Below the pieces are notes generated by a model that made no database searches, was not told where the DNA came from, and saw only the letters and a program-made list of their open reading frames with translations. DNA of 12,898 bases from Enteractinococcus sp. (GTDB lineage: Bacteria > Actinomycetota > Actinomycetes > Actinomycetales > Micrococcaceae): positions 1 through 12,898 of the forward strand of contig JAJUIX010000010.1 of the NCBI GenBank assembly GCA_029267455.1, read 5' to 3'. This document shows positions 1-6,647 of the stretch, piece by piece; the stretch's first letter is position 1, and each line of letters opens with the position of its first letter. The translations under genes and the position numbers were made by a program.

Positions 1-3000
1 GGCGTCGAAGCTGCTCAAGTATGGGATGAAGCCTTTCCGCCCAACTATCGAGTGCGTTTCGAAATTGACGACGCGATGGAAGATATCTCGCGTTTCACTG
101 CACTTGAAGAAGGCCGTCCCAGCATTTATCTCGAGCCCGACGATGACGGTGCTCGGATGAAGATCTATTCAACTGAGCAGATCACTTTAACTACGCTGAT
201 GCCAATTCTGAGTGAGCTGGGGATAGAAGTCACTGATGAATATCCTTTCCGCGTCACTCCAAAAAACGGTCACGTATATCACCTGTACGATGTCGGATTG
301 CACGCCGACGAGGAAGTAAATCTCTCCAGTGTCGGTCAACTCCTAGAGGAGACTGTTTCCGCCGCGATCTCTGGTGAGATCTCGGCTGACGCCTTCAACA
401 AATTGGTGCTGCATCAGGGGATCGATCCCGATATGGTGGCCGTGTTACGCGCCTACGGGCACTATCTGCGGCAACTGCAAGTACCGACCTCGCTGCAGTT
501 TATGGCTGAGGTGCTATTGGACAACCCCGGGGTCACAGCGGGACTGGTCGAATACTTTGAGACTCGTTTCTCACCGGACCTATCCGGAGTCGGAGATGAG
601 TCTGACGGCGCCGCATCTCAGCAGCGTAAGAGCAAGCTTGATGAGGTCGTTGCGAAACTGCACGAACGCCTCGAACAGGTTCCGACGCTCGATGCTGATC
701 GTCTGTTGAGGCAGTACCTAACTGTGATGCAAGCGACCGATCGGACAAATGCATATACCGGTCACGGATGGTTGAGCTTCAAGCTGGCGCCCCAGCGTAT
801 TCCATTTGCACCACATCCACGACCCGTTCATGAAATCTGGGTGCATTCACCGCAGGTTTCGGGTGTTCATTTCCGGTTCGGCGCGATTGCCCGAGGCGGT
901 TTACGCTGGTCAGATCGGCGAGAAGATTTCCGTACCGAAGTGCTGTCCTTGGTACAAACCCAGCAGATGAAAAATGCTGTCATCGTGCCTCAAGGAGCCA
1001 AAGGCGGTTTCTATGCCCACCGGTTGCCAGATCCAAGCGTTGACCGCAATGCCTGGGTCGAAGCTGGCCGTGACGCCTACCGGACCTTCATGCGCGGCAT
1101 GTTGGATATCACCGACAACCAGAAAACCGTCAATGGGGACGTCAAGACTTGGACACGCGATAACATCATTCGCCACGACGGAGTCGATACCTATCTGGTC
1201 GTCGCAGCTGACAAAGGTACCGCAGGGTTCTCTGACACTGCCAACGAAATCGCAGAGGAATACGATCACTGGCTCGGTGATGCCTTCGCCTCGGGCGGCT
1301 CCGTCGGCTACGACCACAAAGCCATGGGGATTACCGCTCGCGGGGCCTGGGAATCCGTCAAATCTCACTTCGGCACACTTGGCATGGACGTTGAAAATGA
1401 GCCGTTTACCGTGGTGGGCATCGGAGATATGTCCGGTGACGTCTTCGGTAACGGAATGCGTCGCTCGAGATATACCAAGCTGGTTGCCGCATTCAACCAC
1501 CTGCATATTTTCATCGATCCGAATCCGGATCCCGAAGTTGCTTTCGAAGAACGCGAGCGCCTCTATCACCTGCCGCGCTCTTCGTGGGCCGACTATGATC
1601 CCGAGTTAATTTCTGCAGGCGGAGGAGTATTTGATCGCACTGCGCGGTCTATCGATATCACCGAAGAGATGCGAGCGGTGTTCAATATTGAAGAACGCGT
1701 CACCGAGATGACGCCGAACGACCTCATCAAAACTCTGCTGCAAGCACCCGTCGACCTGATCTACAACGGAGGCATCGGAACCTACATCAAAGCAACCGAT
1801 GAGTCTCATGAGGAGGTGGGCGATCGCGCTAATGACCCGATTCGTGTCAATGGAAACCAGATCAAAGCCAAAGTCGTGGGTGAAGGGGGTAACCTCGGTG
1901 CCACTCAGGCAGGTCGCGTTGAAGCAGCACGAAACGGTGTACGTATCAACATGGATGCGATTGACAACTCCGGCGGGGTTGATGCTTCTGACCACGAAGT
2001 CAACATCAAGATCTTGATAGACACAATGTTGGCACACGATCTGATTCGTCCCGAAGAACGCACCGACCTGTTGCTATCGATGACTGACGAGGTTGCAGAA
2101 CTCGTACTTGAGACGAACATCGCTCAAAACTCGTTGCTACGACTTGAAGAGTGTCTCGATGGGGACTGGACCCCGACCCTCGCCCGGCATACCGCATGGT
2201 TAGAAGAACACGCGGGACTAGACCGAGAACAAGAAGCACTTCCTACCGAAGACGAGCTGAACCAGAGAATGCGCAACGGTGAAGGGTTCGTTACCCCCGA
2301 ACTGGCAGTCCTTGCGTCGTACACCAAGATTCAGCTGATGCATGACTTGTTGAACTCGGACACGGTTGAGGATAAATGGTTTAACGAGTGGCTGTATTCC
2401 TACTTTCCGAAAACACTCCGAGAACGCGCGGGCACTACGGTGCTCAATCATCCGCTGGCCAGACACATTATTGCCATGATGGTAGCCAACTACGTCGTGG
2501 ATACCGGAGGGATCACTACAGTCTTCCGAGCACAAGAAGAAACGGGTGCAGATACGCACACTGTGGTGGAGTCTTTCCTGGCCGCCCAGGCGATCTACGA
2601 GATCGACGAGTACCGAGAAGAGCTCGATGCTCTGCCAAAAACCATGGATGCTTCAGTGCGCTGGGAGTCCGGCTATCGGTTGCGCAGACTGACCGACCGA
2701 CTTACCCGATGGATTATTCATCATCAGCGCGCAGACTTGACCATGGATCAGCGCATTGATGCCTATAAGGATCAAGTTGTAGCGCTTATCCCCGAAATTT
2801 CTGGGGCGTTTATTGGAGACACGAAGAAACGGTTTGAAACAGATCGCGACCGGTTTATTGAAGCTGGTTTCCCACCTCAGTTGGCCGTGCGAACCGCTCG
2901 AATGTTCGAAGCCTATTCCCTGATGGACATCGTGGACCTGGCCGAGCGCCTCGAGATCGAGCCCAAGCGCGTCATCGGAGTCTTCTTCGCGCTGCACGAC

Positions 3001-3333
3001 GAGTTTGATGTCAGCGAACTGTTAGACTTCATCAGTGGACTCTCGCGCCGGACGCGGTGGGACGCCCTCTCACGTGTCTCAATGCGCGAAGACCTGTACT
3101 CCTGGTTGACCGAACTCACCGGCGAGGTTCTGTCCACTGAAGGCACCGAGGGGCTCAGCCCTACTGAAGCCATTGAGCATTGGGAAGCTGATCACCGTCG
3201 TCGTGTCGCGCGAGTAAGAAGCTTCCTCAACGGCGTAGCGGAACAACTCAAGGGTCAAGCTCACGATACGGGTTACACGGACCTGTCGATGCTGACCGTT
3301 GTATTACGACGTCTGCGCTCACTCATCCTGTAA
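1..3333 (+). CDS. gdh: Large NAD-specific glutamate dehydrogenase, C-terminal part (5' end outside window)
   Basis: Oxidises glutamate to 2-oxoglutarate and ammonia with NAD+, linking amino-acid breakdown to the TCA cycle in the cytoplasm. The frame is open from base 1, so the GTG at 52 is internal; 1110 codons are visible. Large Bac_GDH enzymes run to about 1,600 residues, so roughly the first 500 are missing. Visible motifs: a glycine-rich segment with the catalytic-type lysine, QGAKGGF (about 991-1011, Lys codon 1000-1002); ADKGTAGFSDTAN (about 1207-1245); a Rossmann-like VGIGDMSGDVFGNGM (about 1414-1458); NGGIGTYIKA (about 1765-1794); and VVGEGGNLGATQAGR followed by DNSGGVDASDHEVNIKI (about 1873-2013). 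The rest is the family's long helical C-terminal region, ending in TAA. No frameshift or missing key residue is seen in the visible part. A terminator hairpin begins 17 nt after the stop. Family identification is firm; the physiological direction is inferred from the family. Confidence 0.95.
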   Translation, partial: GVEAAQVWDEAFPPNYRVRFEIDDAMEDISRFTALEEGRPSIYLEPDDDGARMKIYSTEQITLTTLMPILSELGIEVTDEYPFRVTPKNGHVYHLYDVGLHADEEVNLSSVGQLLEETVSAAISGEISADAFNKLVLHQGIDPDMVAVLRAYGHYLRQLQVPTSLQFMAEVLLDNPGVTAGLVEYFETRFSPDLSGVGDESDGAASQQRKSKLDEVVAKLHERLEQVPTLDADRLLRQYLTVMQATDRTNAYTGHGWLSFKLAPQRIPFAPHPRPVHEIWVHSPQVSGVHFRFGAIARGGLRWSDRREDFRTEVLSLVQTQQMKNAVIVPQGAKGGFYAHRLPDPSVDRNAWVEAGRDAYRTFMRGMLDITDNQKTVNGDVKTWTRDNIIRHDGVDTYLVVAADKGTAGFSDTANEIAEEYDHWLGDAFASGGSVGYDHKAMGITARGAWESVKSHFGTLGMDVENEPFTVVGIGDMSGDVFGNGMRRSRYTKLVAAFNHLHIFIDPNPDPEVAFEERERLYHLPRSSWADYDPELISAGGGVFDRTARSIDITEEMRAVFNIEERVTEMTPNDLIKTLLQAPVDLIYNGGIGTYIKATDESHEEVGDRANDPIRVNGNQIKAKVVGEGGNLGATQAGRVEAARNGVRINMDAIDNSGGVDASDHEVNIKILIDTMLAHDLIRPEERTDLLLSMTDEVAELVLETNIAQNSLLRLEECLDGDWTPTLARHTAWLEEHAGLDREQEALPTEDELNQRMRNGEGFVTPELAVLASYTKIQLMHDLLNSDTVEDKWFNEWLYSYFPKTLRERAGTTVLNHPLARHIIAMMVANYVVDTGGITTVFRAQEETGADTHTVVESFLAAQAIYEIDEYREELDALPKTMDASVRWESGYRLRRLTDRLTRWIIHHQRADLTMDQRIDAYKDQVVALIPEISGAFIGDTKKRFETDRDRFIEAGFPPQLAVRTARMFEAYSLMDIVDLAERLEIEPKRVIGVFFALHDEFDVSELLDFISGLSRRTRWDALSRVSMREDLYSWLTELTGEVLSTEGTEGLSPTEAIEHWEADHRRRVARVRSFLNGVAEQLKGQAHDTGYTDLSMLTVVLRRLRSLIL

Positions 3334-3350
3334 CAGCGATATAACTTCGT

Positions 3351-3408
3351 AAAACCCGGAAGTCGTGACTACGCTACAAACATGCACACCTCGACTTCCG
3401 GGTTTTTT
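3351..3408 (+). terminator. Intrinsic terminator after the glutamate dehydrogenase gene, overlapping the pdtaS start
   Basis: Perfect 15-bp inverted repeat: AAAACCCGGAAGTCG at 3351-3365 and its reverse complement at 3392-3406, with a 26-nt loop, ending in six T (3403-3408). The 3' arm and T-run are also codons 4-9 of the following kinase gene, whose ATG (3382-3384) lies in the loop. The loop is long for a terminator, but the stem and U-tract are strong. Confidence 0.8.
3370..3375 (+). promoter_or_regulatory. Candidate -10 box for a leaderless pdtaS mRNA
   Basis: TACGCT fits the actinobacterial TANNNT -10 pattern and occupies positions -12 to -7 if transcription starts at the A of the ATG at 3382. 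No Shine-Dalgarno sequence precedes that ATG (GCTACAAAC), which favours a leaderless message. The -35 region (around TTCGTA, 3346-3351) is weak, so this is an inference. Confidence 0.45.
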
Positions 3409-4857
3409 ATCGACGAGCACCATCGTCGTCGGCTTGAGCTGATCACTGCCGAATGGCAGATCGCTGCGGATCTGTCTTTTTGCGATATGGTCCTTTGGTA
3501 CCCCCAAAAAGGCACGTATGTGGCCTTCGCGCAAGCTCGTCCAGTGACCGCGCAAACGACTTTGCCGCAAGATATGACAGGCGGTGCAGCACCCGGTAGC
3601 CTTATCGGGTTACTGCGACACGTTTTTACTACGGGTACTCCCGTGGCGCAAGACGGTGACTATCCCGGCGGTCCTCCCGGGGTCTCCGCCTGGCCTGTAA
3701 TGGGGGCAGACGCTCCGATCGCGGTGGTTACTGTACACCAAAACCTGGTCTCCCAACGTCACGCCTCCAGATTAGAAGAGGTATATCGGCAATCGGCCAA
3801 TGATCTCTTTGTCATGATGTCCAAGGGCGAATGGCCGGCACAAGATTCTAAAGCTTCCTCCACCAGTCATGGCAATCCGCGAGTCGGCGATGGTCTGGTG
3901 CGCATCGACGCTCATGGCCTGGTCACCTATGCGTCGCCCAATGCGACCTCGGCTTTTCGAAAGTTGGGTATTCGTGAAGCTGTGGACGGCAGACAATTAT
4001 CACGGTTGATTACCAATCAATTGGACCCGGGTACCCCGATCGATGAACTCATGCCGACCGTGTTGTTCGGTCGACAATCTGCGCGTGTCGACATCGAAAC
4101 ACGCAAGGTGGTCCTATCAGCCAGATCTATCCCGCTCGTAGATGAGGCAGGGGAGCGCTTCGCCGCTCTGGTGTTGCTACGTGACATCACAGAAATCCGG
4201 CGCCGGGATGAGCAGCTGATCAGTAAGGACGCAACGATTCGTGAAATCCACCATCGCGTCAAAAATAATCTGCAGACGGTGGGATCTTTATTACGCATGC
4301 AATCACGACGAATGCAATCCGATAGCGGCCGTCAGGCGTTGCTACAGGCCATGTCACGGGTAGATGCAATTGCTTTAGTACACGAAACGTTGTCACAAAC
4401 CATGGATTCGACGGTGGATATGGATGACCTGTTGCACCGGCAGTTCACCATGGCGGTAGACATTGCAGCTGGTTCCAAACCCGTCACGACGCACATCGAG
4501 GGCAGTTTCGGTGAGCTGCCAGGTCAGCTTGCCACACCCTTGGCATTGGTAGTCAACGAGCTGGCCACCAATGCGGTGGAGCACGGAACAGATGAGGTCG
4601 GGGGCACGATTACATTGTTGACCAAACGTCTGCAGCGGGCGGACCAATCCTACCCCTACCTGAAAGTTGAAGTCATCGATGAAGGTGTTATTGATGGGCC
4701 AATCGCAAGTGAGACTATTGGCAGCGGCCTAGGCACTCAAATTATTCGGACCTTAGTTGAATCAGATTTGCGAGGCACTATCACTTGGGAACGGCAGCCC
4801 GATCAGCGTGGCGCTGCCGGAACTCGGGCCGTGGTGCTGATTCCGTTGGATCATTAA
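3382..4857 (+). CDS. pdtaS: PdtaS-like sensor histidine kinase (HisKA_2 type)
   Basis: Cytosolic two-component sensor kinase; in actinobacteria the PdtaS partner is an ANTAR-domain antiterminator (PdtaR), which is not in this window. The 491 residues contain an N-terminal GAF-like sensor region (about 15-150, with the AEWQIAADLSFCDMVLW block typical of PdtaS), a PAS domain (about 165-275, ending VLLRDITEIRRRDEQL), the HisKA_2 dimerisation/phosphoacceptor motif REIHHRVKNNLQ (His290/His291), and an ATP-binding domain with N-box NELATNAVEHG (Asn392, Asn397), DEG (433-435) and GSGLG (447-451). No transmembrane segment is seen. ATG 3382 gives a length close to mycobacterial PdtaS and no better start exists, but it has no ribosome-binding site and lies in the loop of the preceding terminator. 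It is convergent with whiB1, as in Mycobacterium. All catalytic boxes look intact. Confidence 0.9.
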   Translation: MHTSTSGFFIDEHHRRRLELITAEWQIAADLSFCDMVLWYPQKGTYVAFAQARPVTAQTTLPQDMTGGAAPGSLIGLLRHVFTTGTPVAQDGDYPGGPPGVSAWPVMGADAPIAVVTVHQNLVSQRHASRLEEVYRQSANDLFVMMSKGEWPAQDSKASSTSHGNPRVGDGLVRIDAHGLVTYASPNATSAFRKLGIREAVDGRQLSRLITNQLDPGTPIDELMPTVLFGRQSARVDIETRKVVLSARSIPLVDEAGERFAALVLLRDITEIRRRDEQLISKDATIREIHHRVKNNLQTVGSLLRMQSRRMQSDSGRQALLQAMSRVDAIALVHETLSQTMDSTVDMDDLLHRQFTMAVDIAAGSKPVTTHIEGSFGELPGQLATPLALVVNELATNAVEHGTDEVGGTITLLTKRLQRADQSYPYLKVEVIDEGVIDGPIASETIGSGLGTQIIRTLVESDLRGTITWERQPDQRGAAGTRAVVLIPLDH

Positions 4858-4858
4858 A

Positions 4859-4900
4859 CAACAGGCGGTGTTGCACAACCTCGTGCAACACCGCCTGTTG
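4859..4900. terminator. Bidirectional hairpin between pdtaS and whiB1
   Basis: Perfect 18-bp inverted repeat (4859-4876 and 4883-4900, arm core AACAGGCGGTGTTGCAC) with a 6-nt loop. It starts one base after the pdtaS stop codon and sits 11 bases beyond the whiB1 stop. Read on the minus strand the stem is followed by TTTAAT; on the plus strand it lacks a clear T-run. It most likely ends both convergent transcripts. Confidence 0.75.
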
Positions 4901-4911
4901 GACGTGTGTGA

Positions 4912-5160
4912 TTATGATGCGCGACGTGCACGCGCCTTACGACGTTTCAGAGCGCGGCGTTCGTCTTCGCTCATACCGCCCCACACGCCTGCGTCCTGTC
5001 CGGTCTCAATGGCCCATTGGAGGCACACTTCCTGCACTGGGCAGGTACGGCAAATCGCTTTGGCCTCTTCAATCTGCAAGAGTGCAGGACCAGTATTTCC
5101 TACCGGAAAGAAGAGTTCCGGGTCTTTATCCAGACAGGCTGCTCGGCTGCGCCAATCCAT
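4912..5160 (-). CDS. whiB1: WhiB1-type iron-sulfur transcription factor
   Basis: Small Wbl protein of 82 residues that binds a [4Fe-4S] cluster; actinobacterial WhiB1 senses nitric oxide and acts at promoters with the primary sigma factor (family knowledge). The four cluster ligands are Cys9, Cys37, Cys40 and Cys46 (C-x2-C-x5-C spacing). The DPELFFPVGNTGPAL block, the GVWGG turn (58-62) and the basic C-terminal tail SEDERRALKRRKARARR match WhiB1 rather than other Wbl subfamilies. The ATG (5160-5158) has an AGGGAG ribosome-binding site (5173-5168) 7 nt upstream. The gene converges with pdtaS, the same pairing as Rv3219/Rv3220c in M. tuberculosis, which strengthens the assignment. It is transcribed from the 5161-5499 control region. 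Confidence 0.95.
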   Translation of the reverse strand: MDWRSRAACLDKDPELFFPVGNTGPALLQIEEAKAICRTCPVQEVCLQWAIETGQDAGVWGGMSEDERRALKRRKARARRAS

Positions 5161-5499
5161 ATGATCGCTCCCTAAGAAAACGCCTTCTCAGCGTTAGTAC
5201 AAGTGATGTGGTGATCGGTAATCCAAAACGGTCTAGTCAAAACAACGACGTCTTATGTCCCACGATGACAAACTGATTACGGATCTCCATTAGTATGTTA
5301 TGAACCAGCTTTCCATGGAGTCTGCACGCGTTCAAGAGCTTTTCGAAGAAAATTCGCCGAAATCGCGAGTGATTAATCACATTTCAAGTAAAAGTTCCCT
5401 TACGGTGATACTTCGATCACGTTAAATGGCGATGAATAACGGTAGGCTTAGGCCCGATCGATCACGTTTGCTGAAGCCAGATAGGGGTCACGAAGTTTT
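5161..5499. promoter_or_regulatory. Control region between whiB1 and the divergent membrane-protein gene
   Basis: 339 bp without a credible gene. It holds the whiB1 ribosome-binding site (5168-5173, minus strand), a perfect palindrome GTGATTAATCAC (5369-5380), a GTGAT-N6-ATCAC dyad (5405-5420), and two direct copies of CGATCACGTT (5414-5423 and 5459-5468). A TANNNT-type -10 candidate, TAGGCT (5443-5448), could serve the rightward gene, but no good -35 accompanies it. I could not fix the whiB1 promoter. Confidence 0.5.
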
Positions 5500-5910
5500 A
5501 TGTCGCAGCCGTCGCAGCCCAGTCGGCCGGCACCGGCGGTGTTGCTCATCGCTCTGGTTGTAGTCGCCCAAGCGCTCGCATTATTGCTCAACGCTATTTT
5601 GACAGTCTTCGATGCCGACTCTGGGCAACTACCCGGAACGGCGCTGTTCTTCTTGGTGTTTTTATACCTGCTTGGGGCAACTTGGCTCATTGGAGCCGCA
5701 ATTGGAGTGATAAAGGGCAAGGCGTGGCCGCGGGGTGCACTCATTGTGGCTGAGCTATTAGCCGTGATTGTCTCGTTCACGTATTTTCAAATGGGCGAGA
5801 TCGTTCTGGCTCTGGCCCTGGTGCTGTCTGGAGCGGTCGTGCTCATTGGGTTGTTTACCCCGGCGCTCACGCAACACATGGTGCAGCGCCGGGGGACTTT
5901 TGATACTTAG
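5500..5910 (+). CDS. Small integral membrane protein, four predicted helices
   Basis: Function not recognised. The 136 residues start with a short Ser/Pro/Gln-rich cytosolic tail (MSQPSQPSRP) and contain four hydrophobic segments at about 12-35, 46-70, 78-97 and 100-120, joined by a polar loop (FDADSGQLPG) and a basic loop (KGKAWPRG). The tail is short and basic (MVQRRGTFDT). This looks like a helical bundle in the cytoplasmic membrane with no visible catalytic motif. ATG 5500 lies 12 nt after an AGGGG (5483-5487), a loose ribosome-binding site. The gene is divergent from whiB1 and convergent with the DUF1844 gene, and the two stop codons overlap. A GC-rich terminator-like hairpin lies inside its last codons (5858-5894). 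It is real by length, composition and position; its role is unknown. Confidence 0.75.
   Translation: MSQPSQPSRPAPAVLLIALVVVAQALALLLNAILTVFDADSGQLPGTALFFLVFLYLLGATWLIGAAIGVIKGKAWPRGALIVAELLAVIVSFTYFQMGEIVLALALVLSGAVVLIGLFTPALTQHMVQRRGTFDT
5858..5900 (+). terminator. Terminator-like hairpin inside the 3' end of the membrane-protein gene
   Basis: Perfect 10-bp GC-rich inverted repeat (CCCCGGCGCT at 5858-5867, complement at 5885-5894), 17-nt loop, followed by GACTTTT. It lies wholly within coding sequence, 16 bases before the stop codon begins, with no room for a terminator between the two convergent genes. Confidence 0.55.
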
Positions 5911-6293
5911 TTGACCGGACCGGTGTATTTCTCACCGGGTCCTTGGCCGGGTGGATCGGGCACTACGGATTCTTCGCGGAAGGCTAGTTGCAGCGAACGT
6001 AACCCATCCCGTAGGGGAGCAGCATGTGCTGAACCCATATCAGGCGCCCCTGCGACTACGAGGCCCGCAAGGGCGGTAATGAGTTTCCGTGCTTCATCGA
6101 GGTCAATATGGTCGCGCGCATTGGGCATATCGCCCAAGCCGACTTTGACCGCAGCAGCAGTCATAAGATGCACAGCCGTGGTGGAAATAATCTCTGCTGC
6201 TGGGACTTCGTGTATTTCGCGAACTTGATTTTCAACGTCGTCGAGACCAAATTCGTAGACGCCTTCGGAGGCGTGGTCATGTGGTTCAGTCAT
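5907..6293 (-). CDS. DUF1844 family protein
   Basis: Function unknown. The 128-residue protein has the DUF1844 core: VHLMTAAAVKVGLG (about 42-55) followed by an acidic IDLDEARKLITALAGLV helix (about 63-79), then a low-complexity Pro/Gly tail ending GPGEKYTGPVN. The family occurs in many actinobacteria; its position just upstream of and divergent from infC suggests a housekeeping context but does not prove a link to translation. It is soluble, with no signal peptide. ATG at 6293-6291 is chosen because it opens a typical MTEPHD-type N-terminus, but no clear ribosome-binding site precedes it (AGCTTAGACGT). Its TAA overlaps the TAG of the convergent membrane-protein gene by sharing TTAG (5907-5910). 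A bulged stem-loop (5917-5942) lies in its last codons. Confidence 0.85.
   Translation of the reverse strand: MTEPHDHASEGVYEFGLDDVENQVREIHEVPAAEIISTTAVHLMTAAAVKVGLGDMPNARDHIDLDEARKLITALAGLVVAGAPDMGSAHAAPLRDGLRSLQLAFREESVVPDPPGQGPGEKYTGPVN
5917..5942 (-). other. Stem-loop in the 3' end of the DUF1844 coding sequence
   Basis: GGACCGGTG (5917-5925) can pair with CACCGGGTCC (5933-5942) leaving one bulged G and a 7-nt loop. On the minus strand it comes just before the stop codon. It has no T-run (GGTCAACTAAG follows), so it may be a 3'-end-protecting hairpin rather than a classical terminator. Confidence 0.35.
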
Positions 6294-6381
6294 ACGTCTA
6301 AGCTTGGCACACGTTAGACTTTAAAAAAGTTCGGAGACGAATTTTTCGTGTTCAGAGTATCTGTTTGGGCATGGCAACGAA

Positions 6382-6410
6382 TTGATAGCCTCGATAGGTC
6401 ATGCTAGAAT
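6382..6410 (+). promoter_or_regulatory. Promoter of the infC-rpmI-rplT-trmH operon
   Basis: TTGATA (6382-6387), a 17-bp spacer and TAGAAT (6405-6410) form a near-consensus housekeeping promoter. The predicted start of transcription is about 6416-6417, which coincides with the A of an ATG at 6417 and leaves a leader of about 228 nt before infC. Confidence 0.8.
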
Positions 6411-6416
6411 CGGCTG

Positions 6417-6479
6417 ATGTATGACAAGTGGAGGAAACCTCCCACCCGCCGACGGATGCCAAATCTAGTTATCGGGTAG
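6417..6479 (+). CDS. Putative leaderless upstream peptide gene in the infC leader (20 codons)
   Basis: ATG at 6417 falls exactly at +1 if the -10 box TAGAAT occupies -12 to -7, so the message could be translated without a 5' UTR, a common mode in actinobacteria. The reading frame encodes MYDKWRKPPTRRRMPNLVIG and stops at TAG 6477-6479. It contains a Pro-Pro-Thr (codons 8-10) followed by three arginines, a sequence that could slow ribosomes. Both strands of the first leader hairpin (6428-6445) lie inside it, so a translating or stalled ribosome would decide which RNA structure forms downstream. The frame is short and the evidence is positional, not homology-based. A second ATG at 6421 opens a 15-codon alternative frame. 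Treat as a candidate regulatory uORF. Confidence 0.5.
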   Translation: MYDKWRKPPTRRRMPNLVIG

Positions 6480-6573
6480 CTCAGACGCGATCTTTATGGT
6501 TGCGTCTGTTGCCTGTTCACAAGCTTATTGTGACAGCAAGAGCCTCCACTGTCTTTACAGGGAGGCATTTTTT
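6428..6573 (+). promoter_or_regulatory. Transcription attenuator in the infC leader
   Basis: Four short segments can pair in two exclusive ways. Segment 1 GTGGAGG (6428-6434) pairs locally with segment 2 CCTCCCAC (6438-6445). Segment 3 CCTCCAC (6543-6549) and segment 4 GGGAGG (6560-6565) lie in the terminator. Segment 1 is also perfectly complementary to segment 3, and segment 2 (CCTCCC) to segment 4, so either long-range pairing would disrupt the terminator. Between them lie a 7-bp hairpin (6482-6488/6502-6508, CAGACGC) and a longer one (6509-6539, core TCACAA/TTGTGA, two single-base bulges). The layout suits control by ribosome position on the upstream peptide gene or by a bound protein such as L20. 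Pairings are read by eye without energy calculation. Confidence 0.6.
6542..6573 (+). terminator. Intrinsic terminator (attenuator) upstream of infC
   Basis: GCCTCC-A-CTGT (6542-6552) pairs with ACAGGGAGGC (6557-6566) with one bulged A at 6548 and a CTTT loop, followed by ATTTTTT (6567-6573). It ends 71 bases before the infC start codon, well inside the predicted transcript, so it must be bypassed for the operon to be expressed. Confidence 0.8.
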
Positions 6574-6631
6574 ATGCCTTGCCTGGAAGCCAGCCAATGG
6601 GAGTTGGCGACTACTAGTATTACACCTAAAC

Positions 6632-6647
6632 AAGGAGATATCTCATT
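6632..6647 (+). promoter_or_regulatory. infC ribosome-binding site and AUU start codon
   Basis: AAGGAG (6632-6637), a 7-nt spacer, then ATT (6645-6647). The strong, well-spaced Shine-Dalgarno and the conserved [10 protein letters not shown] that follows fix ATT as the start; the nearest conventional codon, GTG 6678, has no ribosome-binding site and would remove conserved residues. Confidence 0.85.

Noticed and set aside
910..1569. 219-codon open frame on the minus strand within the glutamate dehydrogenase gene
   Set aside because: It is exactly antisense to strongly conserved catalytic motifs, has no ribosome-binding site and resembles no known family; it is a shadow of the real frame.
4785..5276. 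163-codon plus-strand frame over the end of pdtaS and all of whiB1
   Set aside because: It runs through the 18-bp convergent hairpin and antisense to the clearly recognisable whiB1; its composition is not protein-like.
5405..5420. CRP/GlxR binding site near whiB1
   Set aside because: The TGTGA-N6-TCACA spacing is not met: GTGA and TCAC are 8 bases apart here and 4 apart in the 5369 palindrome. A CRP-type call would be forced.
6411..6644. T-box or other metabolite riboswitch in the infC leader
   Set aside because: No T-box consensus (AGGGTGG-type antiterminator with ACC) is visible, and the operon does not encode an aminoacyl-tRNA synthetase or biosynthetic enzyme. Alternative pairing with a peptide frame explains the leader better.
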